Origin: Dolomedes plantarius
Taxonomy: Eukaryota > Arthropoda > Arachnida > Araneae > Dolomedidae
Direction: 5' to 3'
Assembly: GCA_907164885.2 (NCBI GenBank)
Contig: OU015493.1
Coordinates: 124,005,070 to 124,069,069 of the forward strand
DNA length: 64,000 nt
The notes beneath the pieces were generated by a model. It had not been told where the DNA came from, did no database searches, and was given only the letters and a program-made list of their open reading frames with translations. This document shows positions 1 through 12,642 of this stretch, piece by piece (the first letter of the stretch is position 1; each line of letters begins with the position of its first letter). Position numbers and translations under genes: made by a program.

Positions 1-1058
1 ATGTGGTATTTTATTTATGGAATTTAAGGTACATGTAGTAAGTATGACAAATTAATTTTACACTGAATGCATAAAGTTATGTGTGTCTGAACCAAATAAA
101 TCGAAAAATAGCATGTATACCATATTTACTGTTGAAACTTTCTACGGTTTTTAGAGGAAAAGTGCGGATATCCATAACATCTATAGAAAAAATAAATAAA
201 AAGAGAAGAATTTTAAACAGGTAACACTTGATTCAATATAAATTAAAATATTTCTCTTGCAATTTTGTTCAGAGTCAGAAAACTAGTTTTGATGTTGTTA
301 GGGGCTGAGCCAAATGAAACAACTATCTGTACAGAACAGTAAATGGATTAAATTGTAACCTTATTTGGTTGTACCGAGTTTCCTAACTTTAAGATCGGTA
401 TTCTACAATCTGAACCATCACAGCGATAGGGGTAGCTCTCGGTTTTCTAATTCGGTCTACAAATTTTCGACCTTTCTTCATCACATCAACGTTATAGAAA
501 GTTGGCCTATGTACACTTTTTCCAACTTATCTATTTGTTCAATGACTCTGATTTTGTTACCGCTTAGACTTGTGTCTTAGAAAAATTCAGTACCGTCCCG
601 TTCGAAAACGCTAAGTGCAACTGGAATATCTAGAACCGAATTTGAACACGGGAACTTTGAAGCCATTCTTCTACCGACTGCAATATGAAGGACTCATTTT
701 CTAAATTCCATTCCTCGTAATACTTTTTGATACGTCGGAACACCCTACATAATTTCCATAAAAGCGACAAGAAAAGGAATAAAATTTTTAGATGCCATCA
801 ACACTGAAAAATAATAGGCAATGATAAACAAGCAACGATGAAAACTATGAAAACTGAACACAATGAAACATAAATAAAAACACTGAAACCTGGACATTCC
901 GATGCATTTGTCTCAGATTTTGGTTAATTGGTTGAAGGTAAATTAAGTAGTGATTGTTTATTGTTTAGTTCAGTTTTACCCTTGAAAAGTGTGAGAGAAT
1001 AAATGCATATATTATAAAAACAATCACATAGAATATGAATATATATATATATATATAG

Positions 1059-1114
<56 letters not shown>

Positions 1115-2259
1115 TCAAAAAAAATAATACTGCTAGTATTTTATGCTGGTAAGAAGGTGTTAAAATGACCACTAAATAGGATAGGTATCGGAATCTTTAT
1201 TTAAAAAAATTATATACAAAATTTAATGGAACTATAATAGCTTAATATGTTTAATACTAAAAATATTTTAAAAATAAATATCCAAGTCTGATTTCATTAG
1301 CTTTATCTATTTGACGCTAAGTCAATATATGTATGAGACCCAATGAGTTCTAATGGAAATTGGAGGATTACTTTCTACAAATAAAACTGTTGTGCCTTTG
1401 TAATATTAAACAGCAGAGTCCTCAAGAATGCGTAAAAGAGTGCCTTTTCCACTTTAGCTTTCTAGAGAAAAGAGCTCAGAAATACTTCACTCAAGTAACT
1501 CTCCATAACGTGCTTTCTTTTTTTCGTAAAAAAAGAGTTGAGAATGCACCAGATCCAAAAGAGAATCTTTGGGGAATTTTTCTCCTTATAAAATTCGCAG
1601 CATTTTGCGAGAAGATGCTTACGGAATTACCTGAAACAAACTGCTTGGAACGATTCATCTGAAGTTGAAGACACGAGTTAGGAAATTGAATATAAGAGTG
1701 TATTCCGAGGCGACGAAATATATGTTTTAAACCCTAGGAAAGGTATACATTGGGAGAGGGGAATATTGACTTCTTCTTTATCTTATCTAGAGATAGGCAT
1801 GATAAAAAAGAACGCTTTCTAATTACAACGTTGATCGAAATGTTTAAATTCAAATTGTTATAAATGCGTATTATCTTCAAACATTTTACTTCTTTTGAAC
1901 AAATGTGCAGTTTGCAGTCTTGAATACCTAATTAAATGTTTGATTGTTTGACAAGTCTGTGGTAACAATAAAAAATAATTTTAATACATGTACAGTTTTG
2001 AAAGACTTGTACCTCCAAACTTTCACAGAAGTATATTACTATGAAATTTGAATCTATGCAGTTGATATTTCTTATTTCATGATATTTTTCATTCAGTATA
2101 TTGTTTTATAATTTTTCTTCAGTTCTTTCATATCTCCAGTATGGATAGAATTCAGAAATTTCACTTTTCAATATGCCATTTCTTTTATTTGTTAGGTTTG
2201 CGTAATTTAAAGGGCAGCGTCTCTTATACATGTAATCATTGTCCATAAAGATGACAATA
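1..2259. other. AT-rich stretch with no recognisable gene
   Basis: I recognise no gene here. The only sizeable open frame is about 100 codons at 1360-1662 on the plus strand, opening with TTG rather than ATG. It has no motif I know and no promoter that stands out. Positions 365-760 are somewhat less AT-rich than their surroundings but stop-ridden in the frames I read. A TA microsatellite sits at 1038-1113. Confidence 0.6.
1038..1113. repeat. (TA)n microsatellite
   Basis: Almost uninterrupted AT/TA dinucleotides, with one GGTG interruption near 1057. Reading frames across it are strings of Tyr-Ile and are not coding. Confidence 0.95.
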
Positions 2260-2261
2260 TT

Positions 2262-2530
2262 CTCCTCGCTTGTTCTCTTCCTTTTTCTTTCTTCCTTATC
2301 TTTTTCCTCTTTCTTTATTGCTTCTTCCTTCCGTTTTCATTGTCTTGCTCTTTCATTTTTCTTTATCCCATTTTGAGTTTTGCATTATTTCCTCCATTTC
2401 ATTTTCCTCTTTCGCTTTTTTCCCCCGATTTCTATTTTCTCTTTTTTACCTTTCTCTTTCATTTCTTCCTTTATATTAAATTTTTGTTCCTATCTCTCAC
2501 TTTCTATCTTATTTTTCTCCTTCTCCTTTC
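2262..2530 (+). repeat. Pyrimidine-rich tract
   Basis: About 270 bases are strongly enriched in T and C on the plus strand, with few purines and no simple repeat unit. Two overlapping open frames here (69 and 80 codons) are only Phe/Leu/Ser runs produced by this composition. The tract ends just upstream of the putative LTR at 2555. Confidence 0.8.
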
Positions 2531-2680
2531 TAAAGTATATTACTTAATAAGTATTGTTGCGAATTTTCGGAGTCTATGGTAATTTTGCCAAAAATGAGAG
2601 TTATCGCCAAATTGTCGATGGATATGGTAACTTATTTTGGACGCCAAATTTGGCGATATGGTGCCAAATGGTAGCCAACC

Positions 2681-2785
2681 TTCTGGACCTTTCCAGAAGG
2701 TTCTAGAAATATCTAGCTGTTTGACCGATAGAGGGCGCTTTGGAAGTCTATAAATATACCTAACATCGGCATTGGAACTCACTGC
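2681..2785 (+). promoter_or_regulatory. Heat-shock-element plus TATA/Inr core promoter
   Basis: Positions 2691-2708 read TTC-CA-GAA-GG-TTC-TA-GAA, four alternating heat-shock-factor pentamer cores at exact 2-base spacing. A further TTC lies at 2681. A TATAAATA box follows at 2749-2756. An initiator-like TCACT begins at 2779, which is 30 bases after the TATA box and the expected distance in arthropods. The arrangement is that of a heat-inducible RNA polymerase II promoter. Placement inside a TG...CA-bounded block suggests it is the U3 promoter of a retrotransposon LTR. Activity is inferred, not shown. Confidence 0.55.
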
Positions 2786-3108
2786 GTTATATGTCTAAGG
2801 AAACCATAAGACGAGACTTCAGCATCCTTTCATTCAAGGAAACTGCATTTAAACTCTCTAAGAATTTTTTTTATAATATTCCTAACATTCCCAATGAGAT
2901 TATAGCTGAGTTTCCCGACTATGACTACTCCCACCGTGCTAACCGCAAACGCCCTCGGGCGTGTCTTCTTAAGTGCTAACACTGTCTCTTCTATCTTGCT
3001 TACTTATTCTTATTTTCATACTCCTCCCTCTGGTATATTTACCAACCCCCTAGAACTTTACTATAATCTCAGTGCGAATATCTTCCTCATTTTTCTTAAA
3101 TAACTGTG

Positions 3109-3177
3109 GCAACTCTAGCCCAGTGGATGCGCGTGCGCCTTGTTATTTTCCTCCCGGGTTCGATTCCCGGCGATTGC
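3109..3177 (+). repeat. tRNA-like (SINE-type) segment with A and B boxes
   Basis: An A-box TAGCCCAGTGG starts at 3116 and a B-box GGTTCGATTCCC follows inside a perfect 5-bp T-arm (CCGGG/CCCGG). The putative acceptor strands (GCAACTC and CGATTGC) pair in only about five of seven positions. The anticodon arm does not fold convincingly and the total is about 69 nt, so a working tRNA is unlikely. A T-rich tail follows. Most likely a tRNA-derived SINE head or tRNA pseudogene. Confidence 0.55.
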
Positions 3178-3594
3178 TTTTATTTTACTATTACTTATTT
3201 TACTTGTATTATGTTTTTACTGATAAGGGCCTATTTATGATATTTTATTACCTTCTGAGCAAATATATTTCTGATGCATAATGTTACGATTGGAGATAAA
3301 GTCCTACAAACCTTGGAGCTCCGACAAGTTGAAATACCTGAACCTGGAACTCAGTGTTCTTTTCTGCTGAGAATTGAATGTATTGAAAGTGCGTTAGGCG
3401 TGTATTGTATTGAAGACTCTGTTATCCTGACTTGTGTTTTTAGAGTTTTCTGCTGTATAGAAGACAGTTGTTATGTGTTTTCTGTTGAATTTGTGTATGC
3501 GCCTGAAGAATTTACAGAATAATAAATTTTATTTTATGTGCACTTTCTGAAGAGATTTTATTCAATCCTATTCCGAACCCAGGAAAACGGAACA

Positions 3595-6500
3595 TTTTTA
3601 AATACTTTCTTTTTTTTCATTCTTCCGATTCGATTTTTTCTTTCACTATCTTCTTTCTTCCTTTCGTATCTCACGTTGAGTTATTCCAATGTTCTGAAGT
3701 CCTAACCGAGCTTTCGATGTACTATTCCAGGTCCAATAAGTACCTGTCATCCGCAATATTCCTTCCCCACTGCACGGATTTTTTTATCATCGGCGCAAAA
3801 TACACTATGTGCCTGTTTCATATGAACCATTAACTTTGCTGTCATATGATCCCACCGTTTTATAGCACTTTGAAGCAAGATACTGTGACGCTCAGTGATC
3901 CGTGTTTTCCAGCTTTTTGAGTTACATAAGCTTTATTTTTAGTATCTTTTCAATTCTTTGCTATCAGATGACTTTTCATCCACAGAAGTCTAACCGTAAA
4001 ATAAGCGAAACTACAAAAAAAAAATAAAAAAAAAATAAATAATAAAAAAATAAATAAATAAAAAAACAAATAAATAAAAAACAGAACTTGATTGCGTTTT
4101 CTATTAAAGAAGGAGGAATCACAGAGCGGCCGTAAACGAACAAATAAATATTTGCAAGATAATCCCTTTTTTAAAAATGTAATTAGCGTTTTCTGAAATA
4201 GAAGCAAACAGCTTCTTAAAAAACAATTCAAATTAAAAATGGTTACTAATTTCAAATTAATAATAAAGCTTTCACAAGGCAGGGGATTATTAGATTTGAT
4301 TCTATATATGGACAATTACAAATGTCTTGAGACAATCACCTAATAGGCTCTTCGACAAAGTAAATAATTAAATATACATTTTATTTTGAACGAGTTACTA
4401 ATTTTCATTATGGATCTTAATAAAATGCATGTTCCTATTTTGCGTATTCCAAAAGTTTCATATAATGCAATACTTATTTTGCGATTTCGTAATTAATACG
4501 TAAGAACTGAACACTGTAAAAATTATTTAAAATAAACAACTTTCATGGGTTACCAAAAATGGTCTAAATGATATGAAAGTTTTCTATATTTTGCTTATAC
4601 TTTGCGCAAGAATCACACATACGAATATATGGGTAAAGTGAAATTTCTTTTTAACAGTTAAGGTTTCTTAAAGAATTTGGTAGCAGTAATTGAAAACATT
4701 TGCACAATTGACAAAAAATATTTTTAAATTTTTATAGCACAAAAACCTTTTTTATATAAATATAATGACCAAATTTAATTACTGTACGTTTGATTGAATA
4801 TGAAACAAAAAAGTAATTTGTTTAGTTGAGTAGCAACAGCAGTTATAAAGAAAATAGTAGATATAAACTAATGAAGCTAAAATATTATACTCTAGTTTCA
4901 GCTTTAGAAGGAAAATATTGGAAAAATGAAGGAAGAATTTCCATGCGTTATATCTTGAAAAAGATGCACCTTATTTTACAAATCTGTAGACAGCATCAAC
5001 CATTGATTATCGAAGAAGCGTTGGCAGACAACTCTACTCTCAGTTCGAGACTTCGATAAAGAGTCCAGACATTATAAAAAAAGCTGAAAACCCTAGTATT
5101 GTACGGAACAGCATCAGAAATTGTTACTCAGTAAGAAAAATAAATAAAACAAATGATATTTGAATCTACTAGCTTACAGGTCTTTGTTGCTATACAGTCA
5201 AATATTCTTACAGTTTTACCTATAAAATATGCGAATGAAGATACTTTAATGAAGTCTAAATCTCTCAGACATAAAAAGTACATTTTTATTTTCTTCGTTT
5301 AATGCAAGTAATACAGCTTTTAGAAATAAGTAACATAAACAGTGTGTTTACACAATGATAACACTGCCCTATACAGCTTTTATTTTTGTTCTGCGGCCTA
5401 AGCGTACATCTGCGGTATATTTGAGCCTAAAGACGGAAAGGAATTTTGCATTACTTGCAGTAATAAAAAAGATATATTTATGATTCTTTTAAAGAGATGA
5501 ATGCAAAACTTTTTAGAGCGTTCCTTTGTTCTATTTTCAATAAACTGCCTTCAGGATTTTTGATTTGGAGTAAATGTTATGAGAGTAATTTACCGACGAT
5601 AAAAATTATCCTAAATTTTTAAAAAATTAGCCCTTAATATTTATTTAGAATTTTAAATGTAAAATTTTTATTAATCCTCAGAAGGAATTATTTTGAAGAG
5701 TCTTAAAAACACAAAAGTTAAATAAAAATATTCAAATACAGCGCTCAGTTCAGAAGAGATCTCAAAATCTAAATGTATTCTTATTAATTAATTTTAAAAA
5801 TTTTCCTGTATTATTAAATTTATTCACATATTATTTAAGTATACCTAATTTTAAACATTGTCATTGTTTGAATTATTTAACTTTATGCTATCTAATTGTA
5901 AGAATCTTATCACAATTGTGTTTTTTATTGTGTGTTTTTAAAATGTTTTTCTATTAATGTAAACCTCTATATAACGACACATTTGATAAAAAAAAATTAT
6001 CAAAATGTGCGTAAATAAATTAAAGAAAAAAATCTGCCCCTTATGTCTTTAAAATCTGTATTTATCAAGTATTGAATTAAATTTTTCATTTTGAGGAATT
6101 ATTTTTTATTCAATATATTTATCTAGAGGAGTAATTAATTGATAGTGCTTCAAGAGTTCGGAACGAGAAGAGTACAGTAGCAAAACTCAAGAGAAATGAC
6201 GTAAAGGCTTGAAAAAGTATGATTTTATTTTGTGTATTTGCTTTGAAAACCTTTTACTTCAAACCTCAAATTGATAAGAAATACCTGAGAGAATTCTAAC
6301 TTGAAAAGTGCTAAGATATATGTATAAAAAATTCCCATAAATTTATTTGAAACAGAGAAAATAAAATTTCCTCCAATAGCTGCCGAAACACAATCTGAAT
6401 ACAAAATTTTATGTTGGCTAAGCTGTATATACAAGTGAAATCCCTTAAGAGACGGGTATTAGACGTATAGAATTTTGAAACTTTCATTTTATGTGAGAAA

Positions 6501-6599
6501 CTGAACATCGTAGACGGTTTAAAACAGTAAATATTGTATTACTGTCAAGTAAACGTCTGTAATTTTCTTACTACAAAGTTCAAAAGGGAGGTTTGTTGG
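3595..6599. other. AT-rich stretch with no recognisable gene
   Basis: No element boundary or domain is recognised. It contains an A-rich, TAAA-repeat-like run at about 4013-4085, and short open frames (for example 3950-4315 minus, 4826-5059 plus) that look like composition artefacts. Confidence 0.6.
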
Positions 6600-6760
6600 T
6601 TGGTTAGTTGACAGCGCTACGGTAATTTTTTTATTACACGAGGGATAATGAGACTAGGGCGTTCTGCTTAAAACCAATTCCGAACAGCTACAAACATGCG
6701 TGCCAATATTGGGAATCGAATCCACAGACTCTGGTGCCGAATCCCAGTCAAAAGAAGGAA
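6600..6760 (-). repeat. tRNA-headed SINE, family 2 copy
   Basis: Read on the minus strand, a B-box-like GTGGATTCGATTCCC is followed by a body containing ATGTTTGTAGCTGTTCGGAA and a run ending CTTAAGCAG-like. The same body occurs at about 13045-13180 (plus) and 22790-22945 (minus), so this is a dispersed family. The A-box half is diverged and the left boundary is uncertain. Confidence 0.5.
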
Positions 6761-8599
6761 TATTTATGTGTTCAATACTTTTTATACATATAAATCTAAT
6801 TCAAGACCAAAATTATTGCAAATGACTGCTCATCTCTAATTTGTATCCTTTGTTTTTGTTTCAATTAACCTTTAAATTGCTGATAAATGGAAAACTATAA
6901 ATTTTAAGCAATTCATTTTATTTTTATGGTAAAAAAAGACCTACAATTGGTCTAATTTCGGTTTTAATGAACATTATATACTATGATAATTGTATAGTGA
7001 TTTTAATCAATACTAGAAACAATCCCTCCCCTATCTTTCAGTATAAAGATGGAAGTCTTGTAAATTGCTGAAACTGCCAAAGTTTGCCACGGATTTTTAC
7101 AAAAGTTTCTTTTATGTATGCATGTTCAAGTACAATCATTTTAGAGTGTTTCTTAACAATTTAACTATAAAAATTTTACTTGGAATGGATTTTTATCTGG
7201 TACAATGAAGAGACAAATTATAGTGATTAAGTAAGTCTCCCGTGTTCAATCAATGTCATATGAATAAAGAATATTTAAAGTCTCTCATAACCCAAAATAC
7301 ATCTCTTTTATTCTGGAAGAAACTATTGCGCCTGTGTAGGTGCCACACAAACATTTTACAAACATTTTATGGCCTTTTAAATTAGCACGCATAAAGTAGT
7401 ATCTAAATATTAATTAGGCTTAATTTACCTCAGTTAAAATCTATCATCCGAATAACATTTAATATGTGATGAAAATTACGTGTTACAGATGAAAAAAAAT
7501 TCGCACTTTTCGACACAATAAACGGGTTTTAATACTGCAAATGAACAATGATTGAAATTTGACTATTGCCAGTAAAAGTAACCCTATATTTTCGCTAAGC
7601 CGACATTTTTTATTTGTTCTATGTGGTAGGCACCTCATCCATATACGCCAATAAACAATTTTCTATCTCACCATGGGAAACCAGTTACGTGATCCAGCTT
7701 TTTACAATAAAGCAACATAAGTACGACAACAGTACAGCAAACAGAACTGCAACATCAATGTCATGACATTCGAGTCCATGCCACTCGGAAGTAGTGCGGG
7801 GCTGAACTTAATTGTGAAGTTCGTAGATTCTCAATAGCGCACCAGGAAGCAAATTTTACCGTACGGAAAATGACAAATATTAGTCAAAATGATATGTCTA
7901 AGAATTAATAAAAAGTATTAACATTTCATGCGAAATAAGAACTTTCTCCAATCCTGCAATATTAAGCAGAGTTTAAAAATAAATTCCCGTTAAGTTAATG
8001 TTTACTTTTTCGAACTCGTTGAAGGCGTGGAGCAAATAAATTAGGTATTATCAATCTGAAGATATCCGCGAAATATTCGCATTTTGAAATATAAAATTCT
8101 GCGTCCTGCATATATTTAGACGAGATATTTACTTTTCAAACCTCCTGGAAATCAAAAGGATGTTCCTTAGAGAATTCACTCTATAAAAATTCCGAGGTTT
8201 TCCCGAAAAGACGCTCTCCCAGTTATCTGAAACAACCGAGAAAAATTTCCTTCGAGCATTGAAAACGCACAGTGAAAAGCTGAATACCAAATTGCATCTG
8301 AGGTGACGAAGATACGATTGAAATTCTACGTGAGTGCTAAACAACGATAGGAGAATAAAATTAACTTCTCGTTGAAGAACGTGCAATGGGTGGACTCAAA
8401 CATCGATTTATTGGTAGGAAGACATGGATCATGCGATTTATACTACAGCATGACATTTTTTTACTACAAAGGAATTACTTTGTGGGAAATTTTACTGGCA
8501 AACAGCGTCTTTATATTTCTTTCTTTCCCATTTCACCTCATTCCAGTCTGATATAAGGTGTAGACTAAATGACAGATACTCACAGAGACCATTTCTGTG
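6761..8599. other. AT-rich stretch with no recognisable gene
   Basis: Nothing recognised. Positions 7620-7860 are less AT-rich and could be a decayed repeat, but I cannot name it. The 85-codon frame at 8129-8386 (minus) has no known motif. Confidence 0.5.
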
Positions 8600-9340
8600 G
8601 AACGTTTTATTAATAAACTTTATACTCTCCCCCTTTGGCTTGCAAAACAGCATGGATTATATTTGGAATAGAGTGATGCATGTCCCGTACACCAGATGGT
8701 GGAATTTGGTGCCATTCATTCTACAGCATATGTCTTAACTGTTCCGAAAATGAAAGAGGCAAAGAAGGTGATAGAATCTTTCTTTCCAGATATTCAGACT
8801 AATGTTAATTTATGTTGAGGGTACGAATTGAGGTAGCCAAGATAAATGCTACATCTCACTCTCATACATTTCGAACTACATGTTGATACGTACCGCACGA
8901 GGCACACAGGCGTTGTGGTCTTGAAAATCCGGAGGGTCATTAGAGATTAACGTTTGCAACATAGGATTCATATGGTCCTTTAGAAGGGTTTCGCAGATTT
9001 ATAATGTCACAGGATGTGCGTAACAATTTAGAGTTCAAGGAAATAAATACTAAGATATAGCTCCCAACAACATGAGAGAACAACAGCCATGCTTTACAGT
9101 CAGCATAAAGCAGTCCAGTTGTTTAACTTCGGTAGGTGTTTGTCAAACATATAATCTACCAAGAAACAATGTGAGGATTGATTCATCTGACCAGACAACT
9201 TTGCAAATCATTTAAACCCTAGCTTTAATGTGGCATGATCGGATACATTTTCTTGCATTGTTGTTAGTAATAAAGGGCATCTGGAGTGAAGTACAGTATG
9301 TAACAGCTTTTTGGAGCTCCTAAGGAACTTTTATTACTCA
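8600..9340 (-). pseudogene. Tc1-like transposase remnant
   Basis: The minus strand carries the Tc1-family landmarks in order. The first catalytic motif reads VVWSDES (about 9180-9203). TVKHGCCSLMLLGAI (about 9070-9115) matches the family's KHGGGSVMVWG stretch. FQDHNAC (about 8925) is where FQQDNA should carry the second Asp. WLPQF and a tail reading NIWKERF stand near the SPDLNPIE position. In full Tc1 elements these residues form the DDE catalytic site for cut-and-paste transposition. Here the frame shifts repeatedly, stops interrupt it, and the second and third acidic positions are eroded (DHN rather than QDN; no clear DLNPIE). No terminal inverted repeats were found. It is dead and old. 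Confidence 0.6.
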
Positions 9341-11092
9341 CACAGGATCATTAGGACTCGTATTCACTTCTGTTATTTTCTGTACTGTAGACTTAGGTTT
9401 ATGATAGTATTGTAATTAAATTAATCATTCTTGACCAAGATCCTTCTTGTCAGCGTTGACATCTTCGTCTGACGTCCACACTTGTTGAGTTTATAGGCAA
9501 CACCATTGCTCGCCGATCATCGGGGTTAACTTATCCTACAGCGCAGGCCTCCTTTTTTAAGTGATGTTACTACTATGCTGATAACTCCTATACCTCATAT
9601 TGCATACTGACGTGGTGGCGAAACACTGTAAAAAAGTGTGTCAATACCGAGGTGATAGCATGATGAAACGAAAAAGAAAAGAGTAAAGACTGATTCACTG
9701 ACAGTTGAGTCGGAGGAGATTTAGACAAAGAATGATATTTACGTTTGGGTAAAGTTTCTTTTTACCGAAGTCTACTAACACACTCATTTTAATCATTCCG
9801 ATCACACTGTTTTATTTTTGGAGAAGGTAGAAATGCATCAAAGCTTTGCCGCAAGGGAATTGCTCGAATAGACTTTTTTTTTTTCAAAATGATAATATTT
9901 GCAGACGGAGAAAAACGCTGTATGTAAGTAAGACGACGCGAGATATTATCGAGTGTGTCATTCTTTTTCTGAATTCCTGGCATTTCAGTATGTTGAATGA
10001 AATGAGAGTATTCTGACTAGAACTGAGAGTTTGAGAAGATCGTGTTTTTTAATACTTTCGTCGATATAGTCAACATTCACGTCTTTTCAGAATAAATGCA
10101 TTTTGGGTTTGATGATGCCTTATTCCGAGATTAGTTTACTTAGTGCCGATGTTATTTTACTTAAATTAGTTTGCGTATTCTAACTATTTTAATCTCAAAT
10201 TTGTGAACATATTACGTGAGAAAATAAAATAGCTTTTCTTTATTTGAGTTAATAATGACTAGGCTCAAGGGCCTTTAAAACAGCGAGATAGGATCCCGAA
10301 TCGAAGAGAGAACCGCGTTGAGAATTCCTCTGTAGTTCTTTTCTATAAATTTTACAAGCGTTTATAAAGTTAAAAGCTGTAATAATTATCCACAAAATTA
10401 ATAGTCACTACTTCCAATTATATTTTGGGTTAGCTATTACTAATTGGTTATTGCAATTTAAAGCTATTTTAAGTGTTACTGTGAAATAAATGTTCTTACT
10501 GAGATAATTAAATTTAGTTTATTCCCATTAATTATAACTTAAAAATTTAACACATTTGTTCCTCATAGCTTTAAGTGGCAATTTCACAAACACTGCTCAA
10601 CACAGATTACACAAGATTGCAGGAGTTTTGTATTCTTTCAAAAAGTACAGTTTAATGTCAGATTATCCTTTTTTTTTCTTTGACTGACAGCCTCACTAAA
10701 TCATATTATCAAATAAGTTTGTTTTTATTTAGTTGTTTTAATTTTAAAATATCATCTTACTTCCCTCCAAAAATAATAGCAATGGCATTCACAATTAACA
10801 CATAAAATTGACTTAAAATATAAATAAGTCGGTAACGACCTCGAAACTTGTTTGATTCTTCTTTTCGTGTGTGGTGCACCTTAATCTCACAAATATGTCA
10901 CCACTTTTGCAACCTTGAGTTACATAAATTCATATTTTTTTGTGTAATATAGACCACTATTAGAAAAAGAAAGTAATATTTTACAGCTTTTAACAAAAAA
11001 AAAATGCAATTTCAAATGTTTTTCCCCCATTTAGTTGATATTTTATAGAGGTTCTCTCAGTACTGAAATACAAAAGAACTTTACAAGAAAAA
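9341..11092. other. AT-rich stretch with no recognisable gene
   Basis: No coding motif recognised. The part up to about 9660 may still belong to the decayed Tc1 element beside it. The rest is AT-rich filler with short homopolymer runs. Confidence 0.5.
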
Positions 11093-11162
11093 AATTTCAG
11101 GTAGTCTCTTCTAACGAAACTACCGCGGGTTATTATTGTAGGATTACTCATCGTTGCTTATC
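11093..11162 (+). repeat. Dispersed repeat R1, copy A (left part only)
   Basis: The segment starting TTTCAGGTAGTCTCTTC and running to the GTTGCTTA end recurs at 33932-34003 (plus) and 47531-47601 (minus). The copies differ at scattered positions. This copy is followed by a TATG/TATC/TA compound microsatellite and lacks the right half seen in the other copies. Confidence 0.7.
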
Positions 11163-11230
11163 TCTTTTGTATGTATATATGTATGTATGTGCTATGTATA
11201 TATGTATGTATCTATCTATCTATCTATCTA

Positions 11231-11292
<62 letters not shown>
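11163..11292. repeat. Compound (GTAT)n/(TATC)n/(TA)n microsatellite
   Basis: A run of GTATGTAT units passes into about seven TATC units and then an uninterrupted TA array. The same kind of lead-in (TTTTGTATGTATATATGTATG) borders R1 copy C at 47520, where the array is also TA. Confidence 0.9.
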
Positions 11293-11295
<3 letters not shown>

Positions 11296-11355
11296 CAATA
11301 ACCTTTCGTTATCATTAAAACGTCTATTCAAAATTACGCAGAATCATATAAATTA

Positions 11356-11431
11356 CTACCAGAAAACTTGCAATTCGCTACGGAGTACATTCAAATTAAA
11401 TACAATGGTAAATGTATGCAATTAATGTCAT

Positions 11432-11497
<66 letters not shown>

Positions 11498-12136
11498 AAT
11501 ACGACGATCAATGTATACAACTGATGTAAAAAAAAGCAAAAAAATATATCTATAAAAAAATCGTGAGGGATATTTTTATAGACAAAATAATGTAGAAGAA
11601 AATATTCAAATTAAATCTAATAAAACATACTAAAGAATATAGTACAGTTAATATAGTACAGTTTGAGGAACATATCTTTTACTGTATTTTAATATTTTTT
11701 TGTATAATGTCCAATCGTCTGCCGCATTAGCAAGAAAAAAAATTGTCTATTTAGTTGCTATGCACATGACGATAAATTTATTTAAAGTACCAGAAAAAGA
11801 AATCACGTGATCAGCATTTAAAAAATTAAATTCTAAAAATTAATCTTTAAAAATGAATATGATCTTTCTAGTGATATAAATTTTATAACCATCAAATTAT
11901 TATTTTAAACGCAAATTTAAAAAAAAGTTACTAAAACAGCTTAAAAATTTAATTTTAAAAAATCTAAGAAGAATTTTTGAAAAGTATTTCTTAGTGCACC
12001 CCTACACTATAAGAAGAATCGCCATGCAAAATTTCAGCCCTTTAGGTCCAGTGGTTTCGTCTGTGCGTTGTATGTCACTCAGTAAATCAGTCAGTCAGTC
12101 ACTCAGTCAGTTACTGAACTGTTTTATATATATAGA
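11356..12136 (-). mobile_element. Non-autonomous Helitron, copy A
   Basis: The minus-strand element starts at the TCTATATATATA end (12136) and ends in a degenerate GTAGCGAATT... terminus near 11356. Its 5' end contains a CTGACTGACTGA-type run and the phrase AAATTTTGCATGGCGATTC, shared with all copies. It is flanked by T on the plus side, as expected for A|T target insertion. Its 3' hairpin and CTAG terminus are eroded compared with the other copies. An internal TA array lies at 11446-11494. No Rep/helicase gene is present, so it depended on a partner. Confidence 0.65.
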
Positions 12137-12642
12137 TTGGGAAAATGCTATTAGTAAATGCAAATTCAAACATATTTCACAATTTGAAATTACTATGTAA
12201 ATAACATGTTGTACTTTATAAATGTTTCAATTAACTGTCCATTTATTGTAGTAACTCAAAGCTGTAGGATACATTTTTTTTTAAATCCTAACTTTTCTTT
12301 ATCATTTATATGAGAAATATTAGTACCCAGAACTTTTCCTTGGTTAGTTCTCAAAAATTCGTTGTCTGAAAAAAATCCAAACATGCTCACAAAAATTATG
12401 AAAACCTCAAACTCATATTTAAGAGATTCATCCTTCATGTTTTCAACTTCTAAAAAAACTATGCATTTAAAAGTCTTGAGTTTACATTTGCAACTTCCAT
12501 CAACTGTAAAACACACAAAATGTACGCAATATGAAACTTCTTAGAAATACAAAACATACCAGACTGTTCCCAAATCGAACAGCATTTCGATCACCTAAAT
12601 TCCTAATTGAACATACGCACATTGCCCAAAGAGATGTATTAT

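Larger units (their letters stand above)
2555..3594 (+). mobile_element. Putative solo LTR carrying a later insertion
   Basis: The block opens with TGTTGCGAATTTTCGG and closes with GGAACA, so it has TG...CA ends. It has an ordered promoter (2691-2785) and an AATAAA signal near 3522 followed by a short tail, the usual U3-R-U5 order of an LTR. At about 1040 bp it is long. The part from roughly 2790 to 3290 looks like an insertion: it holds a 62-codon open frame of unknown function (2791-2979) and a tRNA-like segment (3109-3177). I found no matching target-site duplication (left flank agtat, right flank ttttt), so the right boundary is uncertain. No gag or pol lies beside it, hence solo LTR. Alternative: an unrelated promoter-bearing repeat. 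Confidence 0.45.

Noticed and set aside
924..1172. Tyr-Ile-rich open frame across the TA array
   Set aside because: Produced by the dinucleotide repeat; same for frames at 11035-11301 and 26623-26891.
1360..1662. 100-codon protein gene
   Set aside because: Non-ATG opening, no motif, no splice or promoter context; kept only as a remark.
2270..2582. Phe/Leu/Ser-rich overlapping frames resembling membrane proteins
   Set aside because: They arise from the pyrimidine-rich tract and overlap each other in different frames.
3109..3177. Functional tRNA gene
   Set aside because: A and B boxes are good, but acceptor and anticodon pairing are poor and length is short; a SINE-type head fits better.
12016..12120. 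Possible minisatellite of CAGT units
   Set aside because: It is the 5' subterminal run of the Helitron family, present in all copies.
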